Assembly (NCBI GenBank): GCA_964342265.1
Contig: CAYFFE010000082.1
Location: 1 to 16,351, forward strand
Direction: 5' to 3'
Length of the DNA stretch: 16,351 bases
Source: Halioxenophilus sp964342265
GTDB lineage: Bacteria; Pseudomonadota; Gammaproteobacteria; Pseudomonadales; Cellvibrionaceae
Shown: in pieces, positions 14,017 to 16,351 of the stretch
How positions within the stretch are numbered: position 1 is the stretch's first letter
Layout: every line of letters begins with the position of its first letter
Program-made: the position numbers and the translations under genes
Notes under the pieces: model-generated
The model's database searches: none
Told to the model about the DNA's origin: nothing
What the model saw: only the letters and a program-made list of their open reading frames with translations

Positions 14017-14802
14017 ATGTGGATTAATGCCTCTTGCCAGCTCAACTTCGATATAGCCGTTAGCACGCCGTTTATTTTAATGCTGCGCCCGCGCAGTGGT
14101 GCACAACAATGGGTCGCGCGCGAAGAATATCGCTTAACGCCCTACGTACCCGTCAGCGAATTTACCGATGCCTACGGCAACCTGTGCCAACGACTGGTGG
14201 CGCCTGCTGGAGAATTCACAATTTTTACCGCCGCCGAGATGATGGTCGCCGATCAGCTCGATCAATCACCGGGCGCACCGTTTATGGAAATTCAAAACCT
14301 ACCCGAATCGGTATTGGCCTACCTACTGCCCAGCCGATTCTGCGAGTGCGATCGCTTTGGCGACATGGCCCTGCAAATTACGCAAGGCTGCCTGCTGGGA
14401 TACGATCAGGTATCCACCATCGAAAACTGGCTGCGTCAAAATATTCAGTTCATTCCCGGCTCCAGCACCGTGCCGGTCTCAGCGATAGAAGTTAATCAAA
14501 GAGGCTCTGGCGTATGTCGCGACCTAGCCCACCTAGGCATCGCCCTCTGCCGGGCACTGAGCATTCCGGCAAGAATGGTCGTGGGCTATTTGCACGGATT
14601 ACAGCCCATGGACCTGCACGCTTGGTTCGAAGCCTACGTGGGCGGGCGCTGGTACACCTTCGACGCCACACAACCCGCTTTAAACCCCGGTTACATCGCC
14701 ATTGGTTACGGCCGCGATGCCGCGGATGTAGCCATTTACACGCAATTTGGGCCCGCAGTACAGCCTGTGCAGCAGATAATTCAGGTGGAATCGCACCTGT
14801 AG
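14017..14802 (+). CDS. Transglutaminase-like cysteine protease family protein
   Basis: A 261-residue protein. Residues 1-95 form a beta-rich N-terminal part typical of bacterial transglutaminase-like proteins (PFILMLRPRSG, then EFTDAYGNLCQRL). Residues about 125-220 hold the transglutaminase/protease core with the full catalytic triad: Cys167 in GSGVCRDLAHLG, His201 in DLHAWFEAYVGGRW, and Asp216 in TFDATQP. The family includes both proteases and amide-transferring enzymes, so the reaction is uncertain. There is no signal peptide (the N-terminus is MWINASCQLNFDI), so it is probably cytoplasmic. It is preceded by a long intergenic region and followed after 63 nt by the DUF4124 gene; base composition drops sharply there, so a shared operon is doubtful. 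Similar genes often sit in transglutaminase/alpha-E clusters, but the companion genes are not present here. Confidence 0.86.
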   Translation: MWINASCQLNFDIAVSTPFILMLRPRSGAQQWVAREEYRLTPYVPVSEFTDAYGNLCQRLVAPAGEFTIFTAAEMMVADQLDQSPGAPFMEIQNLPESVLAYLLPSRFCECDRFGDMALQITQGCLLGYDQVSTIENWLRQNIQFIPGSSTVPVSAIEVNQRGSGVCRDLAHLGIALCRALSIPARMVVGYLHGLQPMDLHAWFEAYVGGRWYTFDATQPALNPGYIAIGYGRDAADVAIYTQFGPAVQPVQQIIQVESHL

Positions 14803-14854
14803 GACTAACAACAAAAGCCCTGATCGGCCGAGCTTATATAGTTATTTTTAGTTT

Positions 14855-14860
14855 AAAGGA
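14855..14860 (+). promoter_or_regulatory. SD of the DUF4124 gene
   Basis: AAAGGA is 5 nt before ATG 14866. A second candidate, GGGAAG (14905-14910), lies 6 nt before an in-frame GTG at 14917, so two starts are possible. Confidence 0.45.
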
Positions 14861-14865
14861 ACGAG

Positions 14866-15855
14866 ATGCGTTATAATTTGGCGCAATATTTTATTAACAA
14901 GTTAGGGAAGACGGCAGTGCGGACAAATACATTAAAAAAGAATGTGTTTAATTTTTATAACATACTATTTTTAATGCTAACCCTTTTTTCAAGTTTAGCA
15001 TCATCTGAAGTGTATCAATGGAGAGATGAAAATGGAAAATTACATTTCTCTGATAAAAATCCAGAAACACCACAGTCTGAGGTAAAAACCCTCGACATTG
15101 GTATTAAAAAATTTAGCTTACCTGAAAACGAAACAAAAATAGAGCCTAAAATTTGGAACAATGAATGGGCTTCACGTCAATTAGTAATAACCCCATCATC
15201 CCTTAACCTTAATGGAAAAATTGGAACCGCCTGGTTCGGGCCAGAATGCACCTCACCCACCGCGATACGATGGAAAAAAAATAACCGATCTATAAAGAAA
15301 TGGCTGCCAACCGAACCTACCATTCGAAACACTTTGAGCAGAACATTAAGAAGCTTAAATTACTTTGTTGACACACAAAACGAACCATTTATCTTCTCAA
15401 AAAAAATAGACAACAAAAGAAAAGTCTTTGTTACTCCAAACATTATAGGTCTTAAAATTAATTTTTGCTGGAAAAATATAGAAACCGGGCTTCAGCAATA
15501 TGATGTTGAGGATTACACCAACCGCCGCCTGAGTGCTGCAGATGTGGAAGTAATTATTTCTTGGAAATTACACGACATCCAAAATGAAGTCACCGCCACA
15601 ATTGAAACCAATGGTTATATTTCTAGCAATTTAACACCCAACAGCAAACGCCCACACAGTATAATCGGAGCAGCAATAGAACAGTCCATGGTATCTTTAT
15701 TGGCACACCCGGAAATGCAACCATTTTATTTTACTCCAAAACCTAAATTACCTCTAGAATATTCTATCTTTAACCTTCAGGGTCGAATTCTGGTAATTTC
15801 CATTGGAATAATCATGTTCCTTGTGTTACTAAAACACTTTATTGGCTGGCGATAA
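14866..15855 (+). CDS. DUF4124 domain protein with C-terminal membrane anchor, AT-rich
   Basis: A 329-residue exported protein of unknown function. A signal-like hydrophobic stretch (about 30-45, ending SLASS) precedes a DUF4124 motif EVYQWRDENGKLHFSDKNP (48-66), a small domain found at the N-terminus of many proteobacterial envelope proteins. The middle (about 95-290) has no recognised domain; it has two Cys (128, 201) and a TATIETNGYISSN strand region. Residues 307-323 form a clear C-terminal membrane helix followed by the basic tail KHFIGWR. The likely topology is periplasmic with a C-terminal anchor. ATG 14866 has the best SD, but GTG 14917 (14905-14910 SD) would give a cleaner signal peptide. 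The gene is much more AT-rich than everything to its left, suggesting acquisition or relaxed selection. Confidence 0.72.
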   Translation: MRYNLAQYFINKLGKTAVRTNTLKKNVFNFYNILFLMLTLFSSLASSEVYQWRDENGKLHFSDKNPETPQSEVKTLDIGIKKFSLPENETKIEPKIWNNEWASRQLVITPSSLNLNGKIGTAWFGPECTSPTAIRWKKNNRSIKKWLPTEPTIRNTLSRTLRSLNYFVDTQNEPFIFSKKIDNKRKVFVTPNIIGLKINFCWKNIETGLQQYDVEDYTNRRLSAADVEVIISWKLHDIQNEVTATIETNGYISSNLTPNSKRPHSIIGAAIEQSMVSLLAHPEMQPFYFTPKPKLPLEYSIFNLQGRILVISIGIIMFLVLLKHFIGWR

Positions 15856-16261
15856 TTATACGCTTTTCCTATCGAAAATTTTGGAAAAACTAATAGAGTT
15901 ACGTAGCTTTGGCAAGAGGCGGAGGCTATATATTAACACCACGCACTGTTTGTCAGCACTTTCGATCTACACCAACGAAAACCAGACTATAACCTCCCCA
16001 TCCACTATCGGCACCAGCGATAACATTATAAGTGCAGCATGGGGATGGTTATTAATAGGAAAGTTTTTCTTTGATGTTTATTTTCTTGCCAAAGTATAAC
16101 CATTGCATCTGAGTAAGCTTTTACATAATCCAGCTTTATAGCGAATATACAATTTTAATAGCCGACACAACTAATTATTTACCCAAAGGCGGACCCGACT
16201 CTTGTAATGATATTTATTGATGCAATGAAACAAGTGAGAAGCATCGGGCCATGCTAATTCC
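15856..16261. other. AT-rich region without a supported gene
   Basis: A frame of 85 codons (15842-16099) begins with TTG inside the previous gene, has no SD, and its sequence shows no recognisable domain; I do not accept it as a gene. The minus strand frames are also broken by stops. A loose dyad GATGC/GCATC lies near 16220-16244, downstream of the minus-strand gene that enters from the right, but lacks a T-run. The base composition is AT-rich like the DUF4124 gene. Confidence 0.5.
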
Positions 16262-16351
16262 TTAGAACTTATAGTCAAACATAGCTTTTAATGTAAAAGT
16301 TAATTCTAGGCCAAAAAACGACCGCGAAGATTTCAACAGAGAATTGTCTTC
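16262..16351 (-). CDS. C-terminal end of a probable outer-membrane beta-barrel protein (partial)
   Basis: The last 29 codons of a minus-strand gene that continues beyond the window; the TAA stop is the complement of 16262-16264. The tail reads SFFGLELTFTLKAMFDYKF: hydrophobic and polar residues alternate (L, L, F, L, A, F, Y, F against E, T, T, K, M, D, K) and the protein ends in Phe. This is the beta-signal recognised by the BAM complex in outer-membrane proteins such as porins and TonB-dependent receptors. Only the last strand is visible, so the type of barrel cannot be named. It is too short to appear as a long open frame within the window, and could be a chance frame. Confidence 0.5.
   Translation of the reverse strand, partial: EDNSLLKSSRSFFGLELTFTLKAMFDYKF

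Noticed and set aside
15842..16099. 85-codon plus-strand frame after the DUF4124 gene
   Set aside because: It starts with TTG inside the previous gene, has no SD, and its sequence shows no recognisable domain or consistent coding character.
1..16351. CRISPR array, tRNA, insertion sequence, prophage or toxin-antitoxin pair
   Set aside because: Looked for evenly spaced repeats, cloverleaf-like sequence, transposase motifs and paired small genes; none was found that I could support.

Overview
The window reads as ordinary chromosome of a Gammaproteobacterium. The Cellvibrionaceae and related marine heterotrophs are my best guess, by inference only. The support is gene content typical of that class (HolD-like psi subunit next to RimI, HspQ, a DUF3080 lipoprotein, a PAPS-reductase-family CysH), moderate GC with strong Shine-Dalgarno sites, and simple hairpin terminators. 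I see no tRNA, rRNA, CRISPR array, insertion sequence or prophage gene.

Layout. 1-60: two tandem hairpins. 120-5191 (+): a complete oligopeptide ABC importer operon (oppA-oppB-oppC and a fused two-ATPase oppDF) with 3-4 nt gaps or an ATGA overlap between genes. 5192-5409: leader with direct repeats, then hspQ (+). A small unknown gene (-, 5739-6104) converges on hspQ with overlapping stop codons and diverges from a HolD-like psi subunit plus rimI (+). hpf (+) follows with its own terminator. cysH (-) has a terminator facing hpf and diverges from a flavodoxin-like gene (+), which overlaps a glycerophosphodiester phosphodiesterase reading frame broken by one frameshift. 10280-12406 (-): a large thioredoxin-domain protein of the YyaL/DUF255/SPATA20 family. 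12600-13658 (-): a DUF3080 lipoprotein. 13659-14016: a long gene-poor divergent region. 14017-14802 (+): a transglutaminase-like cysteine protease. 14866-15855 (+): an AT-rich DUF4124 membrane-anchored protein. 15856-16261: no supported gene. 16262-16351 (-): the last 29 residues of what looks like an outer-membrane beta-barrel protein, cut by the window edge.

How the genes work together. Only the opp operon is a clear functional unit: a lipoprotein binds peptides, two permeases form the channel, and one fused protein supplies both ATPase domains. HolD (clamp loader) and RimI (ribosomal protein acetylation) are paired as in other Gammaproteobacteria. Hpf and HspQ are stress or stationary-phase proteins. 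CysH belongs to sulfate assimilation.

I did not find a convincing undescribed multi-gene system. The best leads are sequence-level oddities in known families: a DUF255 protein whose CxxC motif has lost its first cysteine, a CysH lacking the loop before the catalytic ECGLH motif, a psi subunit with a proline/alanine/glutamate-rich linker of about 110 residues, a single-base frameshift in a phosphodiesterase with all its motifs intact, a possible 30-residue peptide gene built from an in-frame repeat, and an AT-rich DUF4124 gene of unknown role.
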